A DNA stretch of 64,000 nucleotides from Streptomyces sp. LUP30 (GTDB taxonomy: Bacteria > Actinomycetota > Actinomycetes > Streptomycetales > Streptomycetaceae), in NCBI RefSeq assembly GCF_001746365.1, contig NZ_MJAJ01000027.1, positions 33,604-97,603 on the forward strand, in the 5' to 3' direction. The notes beneath the pieces were generated by a model. It saw only the letters and a program-made list of their open reading frames with translations. It was not told the origin of the DNA and did no database searches. The position numbers and the translations under genes are program-made. Shown in pieces: positions 41,189 through 50,423 of this stretch. How positions within the stretch are numbered: the first letter of the stretch is position 1; the number at the start of each line of letters is the position of its first letter.

Positions 41189-42345
41189 GGGCGCAACCCC
41201 TGCAGTCCGTCGTAGGCGGCCATCACCATCCCCATGCCCCGGGTGTCGGCCGCGGGTTCGCGCATCTGGTTCGTCACGTACGCCACCGTCATCCGCGACT
41301 CGGGCTCGATCATGACCATCGAGCCGCCCCAGCCGCCCCACCCGTAGGTGCCGCCGAAGCGGCCGTAGCCCAGGCCCCAGCTGACCGGCATGTTCAGACG
41401 ACGGTCCCGGCCGCCGAACTGCTCCTCCCAGGCGCGCTCGCACCCCGCCCGGGACAGCAGCCGCACCCCGCCCACCGCCCCGCCACAGGCCGGGACCGAC
41501 TGGACCAGGGCGACCGAGCGGGCGTTGCCGAAGCCGCTCGCGGCGGGGATCTGCGCCCGCCGCCAGGCCGCACTGTTGCCGTCCCGCACCCGCAGCGCGG
41601 TCGCGGCGGGCGTGGCCTGCGGAGCGGTCGACCGGTCCGTGGAGTCCGGGGCCGTCGACGCGTCCCCGGCCGCGTCGCCCGCGGCCGCGCTCGCGGTGTA
41701 GTCCTCGTCGTGGGAGGGCGGCGGGACCGCCGGGGCCACCCGGTGGTCGTGCCCGGCCGGCAGTCCCATGTGGAAGTCCGCGCCCAGCGGGCCCGCGATC
41801 TCGTCGGCGAAGAAGCCGCCCGGCGTACGGCCGGTGATCCGGCGGACGACCTCGCCGACGAGGAACCCCTGGGTGAGCGAGTGGTACCCGGCCGCGCTGC
41901 CCGGCTCCCACTGCGGCGGCTGCGCGGCCAGCCGCGCCGTTGCGGTCGGCCAGTCGTAGAGCTCCGCCACCGGCCAGACCCAGTCGGGCAGCCCCGCGGT
42001 GTGCGAGAGCACATGGCGGACCAGGACCCCCTCCTTGCCCGCCGCGGCGAACTCCGGCCAGTACCGGGCCACCGGCGCGTCCATGTCGAGCTCGCCCCGG
42101 TCCGCCAGCACCAGCGCGCACAGCGCCGTCATCGTCTTCGTGACGGACCAGACGTTGACGAGGGTGTCCCGCTGCCAGGGAATCGTGCGCTCCGTGTCGG
42201 CGAACCCGCCCCAGACGTCGACCACCGGTTCACCGTCCACGAACACGGCCACCGAGCCGCCGACGTCCCCCTCGTCCAGCAACGCGGCCAGCGCGGTGGG
42301 CACCGCGGCGAACAGTTCGTCGTACGACCCCTGAATGTCAGCCAT
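41185..42345 (-). CDS. Beta-lactamase-fold serine hydrolase
   Basis: This 386-residue class C-type serine hydrolase (EstB/PBP-like) has nucleophile motif SVTK (WSVTKTMTAL), the Tyr motif AGYHS and GGWGGS near the C-terminus. The conserved VDVWGGFAD segment and SHTAGLPDW are typical of esterase-like members. An acidic Ala/Thr/Asp-rich insert (about residues 215-245) is unusual. There is no signal peptide, so it acts in the cytoplasm and is more likely an esterase or amidase than a beta-lactamase. It is the first gene of a two-gene operon with the S51 protein. Confidence 0.88.
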   Translation of the reverse strand: MADIQGSYDELFAAVPTALAALLDEGDVGGSVAVFVDGEPVVDVWGGFADTERTIPWQRDTLVNVWSVTKTMTALCALVLADRGELDMDAPVARYWPEFAAAGKEGVLVRHVLSHTAGLPDWVWPVAELYDWPTATARLAAQPPQWEPGSAAGYHSLTQGFLVGEVVRRITGRTPGGFFADEIAGPLGADFHMGLPAGHDHRVAPAVPPPSHDEDYTASAAAGDAAGDASTAPDSTDRSTAPQATPAATALRVRDGNSAAWRRAQIPAASGFGNARSVALVQSVPACGGAVGGVRLLSRAGCERAWEEQFGGRDRRLNMPVSWGLGYGRFGGTYGWGGWGGSMVMIEPESRMTVAYVTNQMREPAADTRGMGMVMAAYDGLQGLRP

Positions 42346-42537
42346 GACGCCATCTAGCCCCCGCCGACCCACCCCGGGCAACCCAATTCCGAACCGGGCG
42401 CCGCCGGGGTCCCGTGGGGGAGACGCGCGGATAGGCGGGACGGCCATTGCTGTATAGAGTCGTCTCGTGACAATTGGTTGCGGGGGCAACCAAAATGCCT
42501 TGCGGCTGCCCCCGTCCCTGGGGAGGGCCTGCGGCAC

Positions 42538-44598
42538 ATGAGTCGTCGTTCTACCGGTTCTGTCGGCATCTGGGCCGAGATGCAACGGCAGCAGCAGCGC
42601 CAGCGGGAAGCCGAGGCCAGGCAGCGCAGACAGCAGGAACAGGAAGCGCGGGCTTATCAGCGGCGGGCCGCCCAGAGCCACCGCGAATACCGGCAGGCAG
42701 AGGCGCTGCGACGCACGCAGGAACTCGACGCGCAGGTCGCTTCGCTGCAGGGGCTGCTCGCCGCGGGCTGCCGGGCGCCGGCCTTCAGGGCCGCCTCCCT
42801 GCTGCGACCCGAGGAGGTTCAGCCCTTCGCTCCGGGACCACTGGCGCAGCCGGTACCCCTGCCGAACATCGATCACTACCAGACGCAGAGCGGCTGGACC
42901 GCGAGCCGCAGGGCCCAGGCGCAGGCCGAGGCGCAAGCACGCTTCGAGCGCGACCTGCAGGCCGCCCAGGCCGCGGAGACGCGGCGCCGGCAGCAACTGG
43001 CGTCGTACGAGCGGGAGTACCGGCAGTGGGTCGACGCTCAGCTGGCAGATGTACGGCGGCACAACGCCGGCATCGGCGCGATGACCGAAGGCGTGAGACG
43101 CCAGGATCCCGACTCCGTGGTCGAGTACTTCTCCGCCGCCCTCTACGCCTCGACGGCATGGCCGGAAGGTTTCCCACGGCAGGTGGCAGCGGCCTACGAC
43201 CCGGCGGCACGGCAGCTGGTGCTGGACTGGGAGCTGCCCGGCTACGGCATCGTGCCGGAGGTCAAGGCCGTTCGGTACCTGTCCGGGGCCGACCAGGACA
43301 AGGAGACTCCCCGGCCGGCGGGTCAGCGCCGGGCTCTATACCGGGAGGTCCTCGCCCAGTGCATGCTGCTCGTGCTGCACGAGCTGTACGGCGCGGATGA
43401 GCCGGGCGCGCTCGAGTCAGTGGCTCTGAACGGGTTCGTCGACGGCCATGACCCGACGACGGGCCGGCCGGGCCAGATCGTTCTCGCGACCGTCATGGCC
43501 TCGCGCTCCTCGTTCCGTGACCTGTATCTGGCACAGGTCGAGGCGGGCAGTTGCCTGGCCGACGCACTGCGCGGCCAGCTCTCCGCGCGACCGGACCAGC
43601 TCGCACCCGTGCGGCCGGGCAGGAGGCCCCAGGACGTCGGGAACCGGGTCGTCGCGCACGGCGGCGACGAGGAACCGGACCTGTTCGCCATGGACCCGAT
43701 CGCCTTCGAGGACCTCGTCGCCGACCTCTTCCGCGCCATGGGGATGCAGGCGGTGACCACCCAACGCTCCAACGACGGCGGTGTGGACGTCGACGCGCTG
43801 GATCCGACGCCGATCCGGGGCGGCAAGATCGTCGTGCAGGTGAAGCGCTACCGCAACACCGTGCCGCCCACCGCGGTACGGGACCTGTACGGAACCGTGC
43901 AGGACGCCGGCGCCAACAAGGGCGTCCTCGTGACGACGTCGGGGTTCGGCCCCGGCTCGCACGCCTTCGCCAACGGCAAACCGCTGGAACTCATATCGGG
44001 CGCCGAACTCGTCGACCTGCTGCATCGCCATGGACTGCGCGGCCGACTGGGGGAGAGCGGCCGGCGGCCTTCGGCCCGGGCGACGCCCTCGGGACCGGGC
44101 GCCCGGTTGCCCGACGACTACAACGTCCTCGGGATGTCGTGGACCGGAAGCGTCGCTCTGGACGTCTGTGCCCTCGTCTGCCGCGGCGGCCGGGTCCTCA
44201 GCGACGATCACTTCGTCTTCTTCAACAACCCGCAGACGCCGGACGGTTCCGTGCGCGCCCTTCCCGGCACCGCACCGGACAAGGCCGCGATCTGCGTCTC
44301 GTTCGACGGATTGCCCGACGAGGCCGACCGGTTCGTGCTCGTGGCCGCCATCGACCCGGACACCGACCCGGACGCCGACCTGTCGGGTTTCACCGACGCC
44401 CGCATTCGCCTCCTCGACCCGGGGCTCGCCGAGCTGGGGCGACTCGAGGTCTCCGACGGCCGGCCCGGCGAGACCGCCCTGGTGCTCGGCTCCTTCCGCC
44501 GCAGAGCGAACGGCGACTGGGACTTCGTCCTGGGCGGCAAGGGCTACCCGGGCGGCCTGGAGGAGCTCGTCCAGGACTTCGGCATCGAGGTGGAGTGA
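42538..44598 (+). CDS. Coiled-coil / Mrr-type nuclease / TerD fusion
   Basis: This 686-residue multidomain protein has an N-terminal Gln/Arg/Glu-rich coiled coil (about 12-60 and 120-175) and a middle region of unknown fold (about 190-340). An Mrr-type restriction endonuclease domain follows (about 385-505) with Glu391 (FEDLVADLF), Asp417 (DGGVDVD) and Gln434-Val-Lys436 (VVQVKRY), the complete PD-(D/E)xK site. A TerD domain is C-terminal (about 529-683: NVLGMSWTGSVALDVCA, LSDDHFVFFNNPQTPDGSV, LGSFRRRANGDWDF). TerD domains belong to Ca-linked stress and anti-phage Ter systems. GGAGGG precedes the ATG at 42538. It stands alone, with no methylase nearby, and sits in the accessory stretch. Confidence 0.9.
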   Translation: MSRRSTGSVGIWAEMQRQQQRQREAEARQRRQQEQEARAYQRRAAQSHREYRQAEALRRTQELDAQVASLQGLLAAGCRAPAFRAASLLRPEEVQPFAPGPLAQPVPLPNIDHYQTQSGWTASRRAQAQAEAQARFERDLQAAQAAETRRRQQLASYEREYRQWVDAQLADVRRHNAGIGAMTEGVRRQDPDSVVEYFSAALYASTAWPEGFPRQVAAAYDPAARQLVLDWELPGYGIVPEVKAVRYLSGADQDKETPRPAGQRRALYREVLAQCMLLVLHELYGADEPGALESVALNGFVDGHDPTTGRPGQIVLATVMASRSSFRDLYLAQVEAGSCLADALRGQLSARPDQLAPVRPGRRPQDVGNRVVAHGGDEEPDLFAMDPIAFEDLVADLFRAMGMQAVTTQRSNDGGVDVDALDPTPIRGGKIVVQVKRYRNTVPPTAVRDLYGTVQDAGANKGVLVTTSGFGPGSHAFANGKPLELISGAELVDLLHRHGLRGRLGESGRRPSARATPSGPGARLPDDYNVLGMSWTGSVALDVCALVCRGGRVLSDDHFVFFNNPQTPDGSVRALPGTAPDKAAICVSFDGLPDEADRFVLVAAIDPDTDPDADLSGFTDARIRLLDPGLAELGRLEVSDGRPGETALVLGSFRRRANGDWDFVLGGKGYPGGLEELVQDFGIEVE

Positions 44599-44604
44599 AT
44601 TCCC

Positions 44605-44677
<73 letters not shown>

Positions 44678-44731
44678 GGTACGGCGTCTGCGGTGTCGTG
44701 GCCGCCGACGGCAACCGCTCCGTAAGGGTCT

Positions 44732-45673
44732 CTACCGGGTGGCGCTGTCGGTGAACGTCCACACGGCGTGGCTGCCGGGGCCGACGGTGAGCGTCGAGCG
44801 GCCGATCCGTTCCACGTGACGGTCCTTCACGGGCCGGTTGAGCGACATCTCGACCCGCTGCAACCCCGCTTGTCCGCGCGGGACGGCGTCGAGCCGGATC
44901 GTGGTGCCGCCGCACTCCGCGACGACGCCGCCGTCCGGCAGGGTCCGGACGGCGAACCCGCCGGCCCGCAGCAGCGGCATGGTGTCGGCGAGGTCGCCCT
45001 CGGTGACCGCGAGGCGTACGGCGGTCACGTCGCGCATCAGATGGGTGCGGTAGTCGTCGGAGAGGTAGCGCTCCCGGCCGACGTCACCCGGAAAGCTCGC
45101 CGGCTCGGTGTGGCCGCGAGGATCGGCGAAGTACTCCGGCCGGTACTCCATCGCCCACGCCTGGAAGGCGTCGTACTCGGTGCTGGTGAGGAGGGCGTCG
45201 AACCACGGCACGGGCACACCGTCGCCGAAGTCCTTGGTCTGGAGGAAGTCGACGGGGGTGGCCCCCTCGCTCTTCATGCGCTCCGCGACGGTCGCCAGGT
45301 CTCCGTCCCGTTCGGTCGACAGGCCCATCCCGGCGGCGCCCAGGACGCCGTCCGGGCCGGGGAGGTCCCCGACTCCGAACAGCTCCAGGTAGGTCTCACG
45401 GCCCATCAGGTAGCGGCCGGTCCAGGTCTGTCCGCCCGTACCGGTCGTGGTGCGGACCTGGAAGTTGGCGAAGTCCCTCAGGTAGTCCGAGTGCTCGATG
45501 GCATCGGCGGTCTCCCGGTCGAGGACGCCGTAGGAGTGGTTGAAGAACAACAACTGCCGGTCGTACGAGGACCGGCTCCCCTCGGCCTGCGCCGTCCCCA
45601 CCCCACCCCCGATCGCTCCGACGAGAGCCACAGCGAACACGACGATCATCTGTAATGTCCGGCGAATCAGCAT
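44732..45673 (-). CDS. Secreted DUF5829-like protein
   Basis: This 313-residue exported protein has a signal peptide (IRRTLQMIVVFAVALVGAIG...GTAQA, cleavage about residue 30). The mature part begins LLFFNHSYGVLDRETADAIEHSDYL and contains WTGRYLMGRETYLELFG, a pattern I associate with the DUF5829 family. The region resembles glyoxalase-like VOC repeats only loosely. Function is unknown. The ATG at 45673 starts right at the basic signal-peptide region; the frame extends upstream through a low-complexity Leu/Arg/Ala repeat that is not credible as protein. Confidence 0.75.
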   Translation of the reverse strand: MLIRRTLQMIVVFAVALVGAIGGGVGTAQAEGSRSSYDRQLLFFNHSYGVLDRETADAIEHSDYLRDFANFQVRTTTGTGGQTWTGRYLMGRETYLELFGVGDLPGPDGVLGAAGMGLSTERDGDLATVAERMKSEGATPVDFLQTKDFGDGVPVPWFDALLTSTEYDAFQAWAMEYRPEYFADPRGHTEPASFPGDVGRERYLSDDYRTHLMRDVTAVRLAVTEGDLADTMPLLRAGGFAVRTLPDGGVVAECGGTTIRLDAVPRGQAGLQRVEMSLNRPVKDRHVERIGRSTLTVGPGSHAVWTFTDSATR

Positions 45674-45814
45674 GCGAGCGATCGTAGGTCGGGGCGGGTA
45701 CGGCGGGAACGCATTTTGAACGAGGTCGAAATGCTTGACACGGAGCGCACGGAGAGCACGGAGCGCATGGAGCGCACGGAGGGAGGCCATCTCATGTGGC
45801 CGGTCCGAACGCTG

Positions 45815-46099
45815 TCAGGCGAAGGCCACCACCTCGCCGGCCATGACCTGGGGAGGGTTGGGGAGCAGCGACGCAAGGTTGTCCCGCACGAAGTGCGCGG
45901 CCCTCGAGATCGATTCGTCGACACCCGCCTGGTCCTGGAAGACGCTGGTCGAGACCATCGCTCCGTCCCCGGTGTCGATCCAGTAGTAGGCCACGAAGCC
46001 GGGGACCTGGCGCATGAGCGGCACGAACCCCTCGTTCACCAGACGTGCGGCCTCGGCCGAATCGGTCACCCCTTCGTACCGCCGGACTGCTGCGTACAT
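45815..46099 (-). CDS. Small dimeric alpha/beta-barrel (ABM-like) protein
   Basis: This 94-residue protein has the ferredoxin-like dimeric alpha/beta-barrel layout: strand YAAVRRYEGV, helix AARLVNEGFVPLMRQVPG, strands FVAYYWIDTGDGAMVSTSVF, helix GVDESISRAAHFVRDNL. It resembles antibiotic-biosynthesis-monooxygenase-like stress proteins, but no catalytic residue can be pointed out. It lies in the accessory stretch between the DUF5829-like and DUF4291 genes. Confidence 0.72.
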   Translation of the reverse strand: MYAAVRRYEGVTDSAEAARLVNEGFVPLMRQVPGFVAYYWIDTGDGAMVSTSVFQDQAGVDESISRAAHFVRDNLASLLPNPPQVMAGEVVAFA

Positions 46100-46376
46100 C
46101 ACCAAGCTCCTCACGGCGTTCTGGATCGGTCCTCCGCCGGGACGCGTACCCCCGCGACGGCCGCCCGGCCCGTGCGGCGTCCCGCAATCACCTGAAGGGC
46201 CGTCTCGCGTGATCCGTACAGCGGTCACGACCCCGGCCGCACGGCCCTGCGCACACGAGGCCCGACGCCATAGCTCGAGCGTCCGCCGAACCCTTGCCCC
46301 GTGACCGGGGAACGCCGGATTTCGGCCGGTCGAAAATCGGTGGTCGCCTGAGCCGACGGAGCCCACGCTGTACGCC

Positions 46377-46970
46377 ATGGAAGAACCGCACCGCAGGATC
46401 CGCGCGCTCCACACGGCGTCCACGATCACCGTCTACCAGGCGTACTCCCCTGAGATAGGACTGCCCGCCATCCGGGACGGCCGCTTTCCCGCCGCGTGGA
46501 AGCCCGGCCGCATGACGTGGATCAAGCCCAGTTTCCTGTGGATGATGTACCGCTCCGGCTGGGGCACGAAGGAGGGTCAGGAGACCGTCCTCGCCGTCGA
46601 GATCACTCGCGACGGCTTCGAGTGGGCGCTGCGCCATGCCTGCCTGGCGAGTTACGTCCCCGGACTGCATGCCGATCGCGGCGCCTGGCAGCGGGACCTC
46701 AAGCGCGCACCGGCCCGTGTCCAGTGGGATCCCGAACGCGATCTGCATCTGCGTGCCCTGCCGCACCGCTCGCTGCAACTGGGGCTCTCGGGTGAGGCGT
46801 CGTCGCGTTACGCGGACGAGTGGATCGTGTCCGTCAGTGACGTGACTCCGCTCGCCGACGAGATCCACGCACTCGTCAGGGACGGTGCACCGGACGCAGC
46901 CGCCCGCCTGCTCCCCCGGGAGCAGGGATACCCCGCCGGTGAAGAGCTGCTCGCCCACCTGCGTCCCTGA
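46377..46970 (+). CDS. DUF4291 family protein
   Basis: This 197-residue protein of the DUF4291 family has IRALHTASTITVYQAYSPEIGLPAI near the start, then RMTWIKPSFLWMMYRSGW, RDLKRAPARVQWDPERDLHL and LPHRSLQLGLSG, all conserved blocks of the family. The YQAY and WIKPSFLWM motifs suggest an enzyme with an ADP-ribosyltransferase-like pocket, but that is speculation. There is no signal peptide. The family is patchy and probably horizontally spread. Confidence 0.88.
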   Translation: MEEPHRRIRALHTASTITVYQAYSPEIGLPAIRDGRFPAAWKPGRMTWIKPSFLWMMYRSGWGTKEGQETVLAVEITRDGFEWALRHACLASYVPGLHADRGAWQRDLKRAPARVQWDPERDLHLRALPHRSLQLGLSGEASSRYADEWIVSVSDVTPLADEIHALVRDGAPDAAARLLPREQGYPAGEELLAHLRP

Positions 46971-47214
46971 CCGGCTGTCCGGCGCGACGGCCGGTCCCGT
47001 GGCGCTTCCCTGGGCGTACAGCCTGAAGCGCGGCGCGGCCGGGCGGTCACCCGTTTCTCCCGGCTGCCTCGCGGGCGGCCAAGCACGGCTTACTCAGGGA
47101 GAGTTGAGTATCCGCGCTCATGCCCCGCGGTCCCTTGCGCGGCGAGTATCGGCACAGCGGCCGCAGGCGAGGAGCGCCGGCCCGAATCAGCCCAGACAGT
47201 TGCGGAGAACCCCC

Positions 47215-47667
47215 ATGTCCCGACGTATCGCTCTTTCCGTGGCAGCCGGCGTCGTCGTGCTCGGCGGCGCGGGAGCCTTCGCTCTCGCCCACGCCGGCGA
47301 GCAGTCCCCGACGCTGGCGCACGGCACCGCCCGTTACGCCGCTCCCGACGGCGACCGTGCCGGCTCGTTGACGTTCGTCACCGACGTGACGGCGTCCTCC
47401 GGCGTCAAGAGCGTCAAGGTCCTGGCATGGCCGGAGAACTCCTCCTTCGCCGGGAAGGGGCTGACGGCCGAGGACATGGCCGACGTGGAGGCGGCCGTCT
47501 GCAGGCCTTCCGGCACGCACACCGTGCGGTGCACCTACACCGTCCCGGTCACCCGGGCCTACGCCAACGCGTCCCCGCGCGGCGCCTGGCACGTCTCCGT
47601 GCTGGCCACCGCACAGAACGGCACCACCACGCTGGACACCGAGGCGGCCGGCTTCACCGTCCGGTGA
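47215..47667 (+). CDS. Secreted DUF5707-like protein
   Basis: This 150-residue exported protein has signal peptide MSRRIALSVAAGVVVLGGAG with likely cleavage after ALAHA. The mature part is an Ig-like beta domain (GSLTFVTDVTASSGVKSVKVLAWP; AVCRPSGTHTVRCTYTVPV; WHVSVLATAQNGTT) with two Cys able to form a disulfide. I associate this with the DUF5707 family of actinomycete secreted proteins. GGAG precedes the ATG at 47215. It converges on the next gene with a 25-bp gap. Confidence 0.8.
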   Translation: MSRRIALSVAAGVVVLGGAGAFALAHAGEQSPTLAHGTARYAAPDGDRAGSLTFVTDVTASSGVKSVKVLAWPENSSFAGKGLTAEDMADVEAAVCRPSGTHTVRCTYTVPVTRAYANASPRGAWHVSVLATAQNGTTTLDTEAAGFTVR

Positions 47668-47692
47668 CCCGCAGGCCGCCCGCCGCCCGGGG

Positions 47693-48811
47693 TCAGTGGG
47701 GCATCGTCGCCGGGCTGCCGCCGTTCGCCTCGTACCCGGCGACCGCCATCGCCCGGTAGACCGCGAACTCCCCGGCCGGGTCGGGGGAGAGCGTCCAGGG
47801 GAGGGCGCCGACGTGGCCGTCCACGTGGATGAGCTGGCTCATCGCCTCCGACCAGCGCTCGGAGCGCACCAGGAAGAGCACGAGCAGATGGCGTACGTGC
47901 GCCAGCATCGGGTCGTCGTGCCGGGCCGCCTGCACCGCGAACAGCGCGCCGTGCACCGCCTTGGTCACGACCTCGCTCTGGTAGAAGCTGCGGACCAGGT
48001 TCACCTCGGGGAGGTGCTCGAAGACCGCGAAGAGGGGCATCGCCGCGAGCAGGGAGCCCCGTGGGGCCCGTGCCGCCGCGGACTCCGCGAAGGCGTACGC
48101 CAGCTCGCGCGAGCCGTGCCACTTCTCGCACCAGTAGTGCAGGGCCGCCAGATGCGCCCCCATGTGCGCCGGGTCGCGGTCCAGGATGTTCAGCCAGAGC
48201 TGCTCGAACTCCGCCTGCGAGTACCGCAGACCACGAGCCACCGACAGCTCGACGATGTACGGGATCGGGTCGTCGGGGGACAGCAGCGCCGCCTGTCCGC
48301 AGGCGTCCCTCGCCTCCTCCATGATGATCCGGAAGTCGTCCGTGCCCGGCGTCGACGTCCGCCAGGCCTGCTGCACCAGGAACTCGGCGTGCACCGCCGC
48401 ACCGCCCGCGTCCTTGGGCGCCTCGGTGCGCCACACCCGCAGCCACTGCCCGCCGGGGGCCTCGCTGACGCCACCCGGCCGCTGCTGCAGCTCCAGCGCC
48501 GCCGCGCCCGCGAAGGCCTGCACGCGCTGCCAGCGCAGCTCGCCCCGCGTCTCGGTGCCGGCCAGCAGCTGTTGCGCGGCCCGGTAGTCCTGCGTGTGCT
48601 GCACCACGTCCAGGACGTCGAGCAGATCAGGGTCCGGGCCGGGCATGCGGATGTCCAGCTCCTCGGTGCGCACGAAACCGTAGGTCGCCGGGTCCGCCGC
48701 GTCCGGGTGGTCCGCCGGCACCAGCCCGACGACACCGCGCCGGCGCCGTACGAGCGACAGCACCACGTAGCCGATCAAGACCAGCGACACCAGGCCCCAC
48801 AGAATCTCCAT
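47693..48811 (-). CDS. Membrane-anchored helical-repeat protein
   Basis: This 372-residue protein has one N-terminal membrane helix (EILWGLVSLVLIGYVVLSLV) and a large cytoplasmic all-helical region resembling tetratricopeptide repeats (for example QLWLNILDRDPAHMGAHLAALHYWCEKW; ELAYAFAESAAARAPRGSLLAAMPLFAVFEHL). No enzyme motif is visible. I recall a similar protein upstream of metB in S. coelicolor. The function is unknown; a scaffold is a reasonable guess. It is divergent from metB across 142 bp. Confidence 0.75.
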   Translation of the reverse strand: MEILWGLVSLVLIGYVVLSLVRRRRGVVGLVPADHPDAADPATYGFVRTEELDIRMPGPDPDLLDVLDVVQHTQDYRAAQQLLAGTETRGELRWQRVQAFAGAAALELQQRPGGVSEAPGGQWLRVWRTEAPKDAGGAAVHAEFLVQQAWRTSTPGTDDFRIIMEEARDACGQAALLSPDDPIPYIVELSVARGLRYSQAEFEQLWLNILDRDPAHMGAHLAALHYWCEKWHGSRELAYAFAESAAARAPRGSLLAAMPLFAVFEHLPEVNLVRSFYQSEVVTKAVHGALFAVQAARHDDPMLAHVRHLLVLFLVRSERWSEAMSQLIHVDGHVGALPWTLSPDPAGEFAVYRAMAVAGYEANGGSPATMPH

Positions 48812-48953
48812 GCCACAAGCGAACCAGACCGCGCCGACAATTGGCCAACCCGCCCCCCGACCCTGTGGAAAACCTCCGTCCCGGCCGGGCTCGCCCCCCT
48901 GTGCCGGGCGGCCGGCCCGCGCCGGGGCCGCGAGCGGACTACCCTCGGTGCCC

Positions 48954-50108
48954 ATGAGCGACAGGCACATCAGTCAGCATTTCGAGACCCTCGCGATCCA
49001 TGCGGGCAACACCGCCGATCCCCTCACGGGCGCGGTCGTCCCACCGATCTACCAGGTCTCGACCTACAAGCAGGACGGCGTCGGCGGCCTGCGCGGCGGT
49101 TACGAGTACAGCCGCAGCGCCAACCCGACCAGGACCGCCCTGGAGGAGAACCTCGCGGCCCTGGAGGGCGGCCGCCGGGGTCTCGCGTTCGCTTCCGGAC
49201 TGGCGGCCGAGGACTGCCTGTTGCGTACGCTGCTCAGCCCCGGCGACCACGTGGTCATCCCCAACGACGCCTACGGCGGCACGTTCCGCCTCTTCGCGAA
49301 GGTCGTCGCCCGGTGGGGCGTGGAGTGGTCGGTCGCCGACACCAGCGACCCGGCCGCCGTGCGCGCCGCGATCACCCCCAAGACCAAGGCCGTGTGGGTG
49401 GAGACGCCCTCCAACCCGCTCCTCGGCATCACCGACATCGCCGCCCTGGCCCAGGTCGCCCGTGACGCGGGCGCGAAGCTCGTCGTCGACAACACCTTCG
49501 CCACGCCGTACCTGCAGCAGCCGCTGTCGCTCGGCGCGGACGTCGTCGTGCACTCCCTGACCAAGTACATGGGCGGTCACTCGGACGTCGTGGGCGGCGC
49601 GCTGATCACCGGCGACGCCCAGCTGGGCGAGGAGCTGGCGTACCACCAGAACGCGATGGGCGCGGTCGCCGGGCCCTTCGACTCCTGGCTCGTGCTGCGC
49701 GGCGCCAAGACGCTGTCGGTGCGCATGGACCGTCACAGCGAGAACGCCGGCAAGGTCGCCGACATGCTGACCCGCCACGCGCGCGTGACGCACGTGCTGT
49801 ACCCGGGCCTGCCGGAGCACCCCGGGCACGAGGTCGCGGCCAAGCAGATGCGGGCCTTCGGCGGCATGATCTCCTTCCGGGTCGCCGGCGGCGAGGAAGC
49901 GGCCGTCGAGGTCTGCAACCGGGCCAAGGTGTTCACCCTCGGCGAGTCCCTGGGCGGCGTCGAGTCCCTCATCGAGCACCCGGGGCGCATGACGCACGCG
50001 TCCGTCGCCGGTTCCGCCCTGGAGGTGCCCGCCGACCTCGTCCGCCTCTCCGTGGGCATCGAGAACGTCGACGACCTCCTCCAGGACCTGCAGCAGGCCC
50101 TCGGCTAG
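48954..50108 (+). CDS. metB: Cystathionine gamma-synthase
   Basis: This 384-residue PLP enzyme of the Cys/Met metabolism family makes cystathionine from an activated homoserine and cysteine, linking to methionine synthesis. Motifs are HFETLAIHAGN, YEYSRSANPTR, ASGLAAEDC, VVDNTFATPYLQQP and the PLP-Lys motif HSLTKYMGGHSD (Lys204), then LGGVESLIEHPGRMTH. The family also contains cystathionine gamma-lyases and the sequence alone does not exclude that activity. No clear ribosome site precedes the ATG at 48954; the -10-like TACCCT nearby suggests a leaderless message. Confidence 0.9.
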   Translation: MSDRHISQHFETLAIHAGNTADPLTGAVVPPIYQVSTYKQDGVGGLRGGYEYSRSANPTRTALEENLAALEGGRRGLAFASGLAAEDCLLRTLLSPGDHVVIPNDAYGGTFRLFAKVVARWGVEWSVADTSDPAAVRAAITPKTKAVWVETPSNPLLGITDIAALAQVARDAGAKLVVDNTFATPYLQQPLSLGADVVVHSLTKYMGGHSDVVGGALITGDAQLGEELAYHQNAMGAVAGPFDSWLVLRGAKTLSVRMDRHSENAGKVADMLTRHARVTHVLYPGLPEHPGHEVAAKQMRAFGGMISFRVAGGEEAAVEVCNRAKVFTLGESLGGVESLIEHPGRMTHASVAGSALEVPADLVRLSVGIENVDDLLQDLQQALG

Positions 50109-50118
50109 GCCGCACGGC

Positions 50119-50157
50119 AGGACGGGCCGCCGGGCGGGCCCCCGGGCGGCCGGTCCT
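50119..50157. terminator. Bidirectional terminator after metB
   Basis: AGGACgGGCCGCC (50119-50131) pairs with GGCGGCCgGTCCT (50145-50157), 12 bp with one mismatch, between convergent metB and the small membrane-protein gene. Confidence 0.75.
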
Positions 50158-50174
50158 GGAGCGAGCGCCGCGGC

Positions 50175-50423
50175 TCACCAGTCCGTGAGCGGTGGAGTCG
50201 TCTGCGACGGCGGCTCCACCCAGGGCTGCACCACCACCGCCCAGACCACGAACGCCACGATCGCCGCGCACAGCAGCAGCCACACCAGCCGCCGGGCGAT
50301 CCTGCGGCGGCGCACCATGCGGCTGCCCCGGCGCACGATCTCGAGGTGGAGTTCCGCCGGCACATGCGGGGGCGTCCGCTCCATGACCCGGCGGGCGGCG
50401 GCCTCCCGCTCGGCGCGGTTCAC
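50175..50423 (-). CDS. Small membrane protein coupled to a sigma-like gene
   Basis: This 82-residue protein has a charged cytoplasmic N-terminus (NRAEREAAARRVMERTPPHVPAELHLEIVRRG), a basic cluster RMVRRRRIARR, one membrane helix (LVWLLLCAAIVAFVVWAVVV) and a short outside tail. The GTG at 50423 overlaps the sigma-like gene stop as GTGA, so they are translationally coupled. The topology (cytoplasmic N-terminus, single helix) matches small anti-sigma factors, but no known anti-sigma domain is recognised. Confidence 0.7.
   Translation of the reverse strand: MNRAEREAAARRVMERTPPHVPAELHLEIVRRGSRMVRRRRIARRLVWLLLCAAIVAFVVWAVVVQPWVEPPSQTTPPLTDW

Noticed and set aside
45716..46195. Plus-strand frame through the ACGGAGCGC repeats
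   Set aside because: The beginning is a repeat-encoded TERTESTER-type peptide and the rest is antisense to the ABM-like gene.
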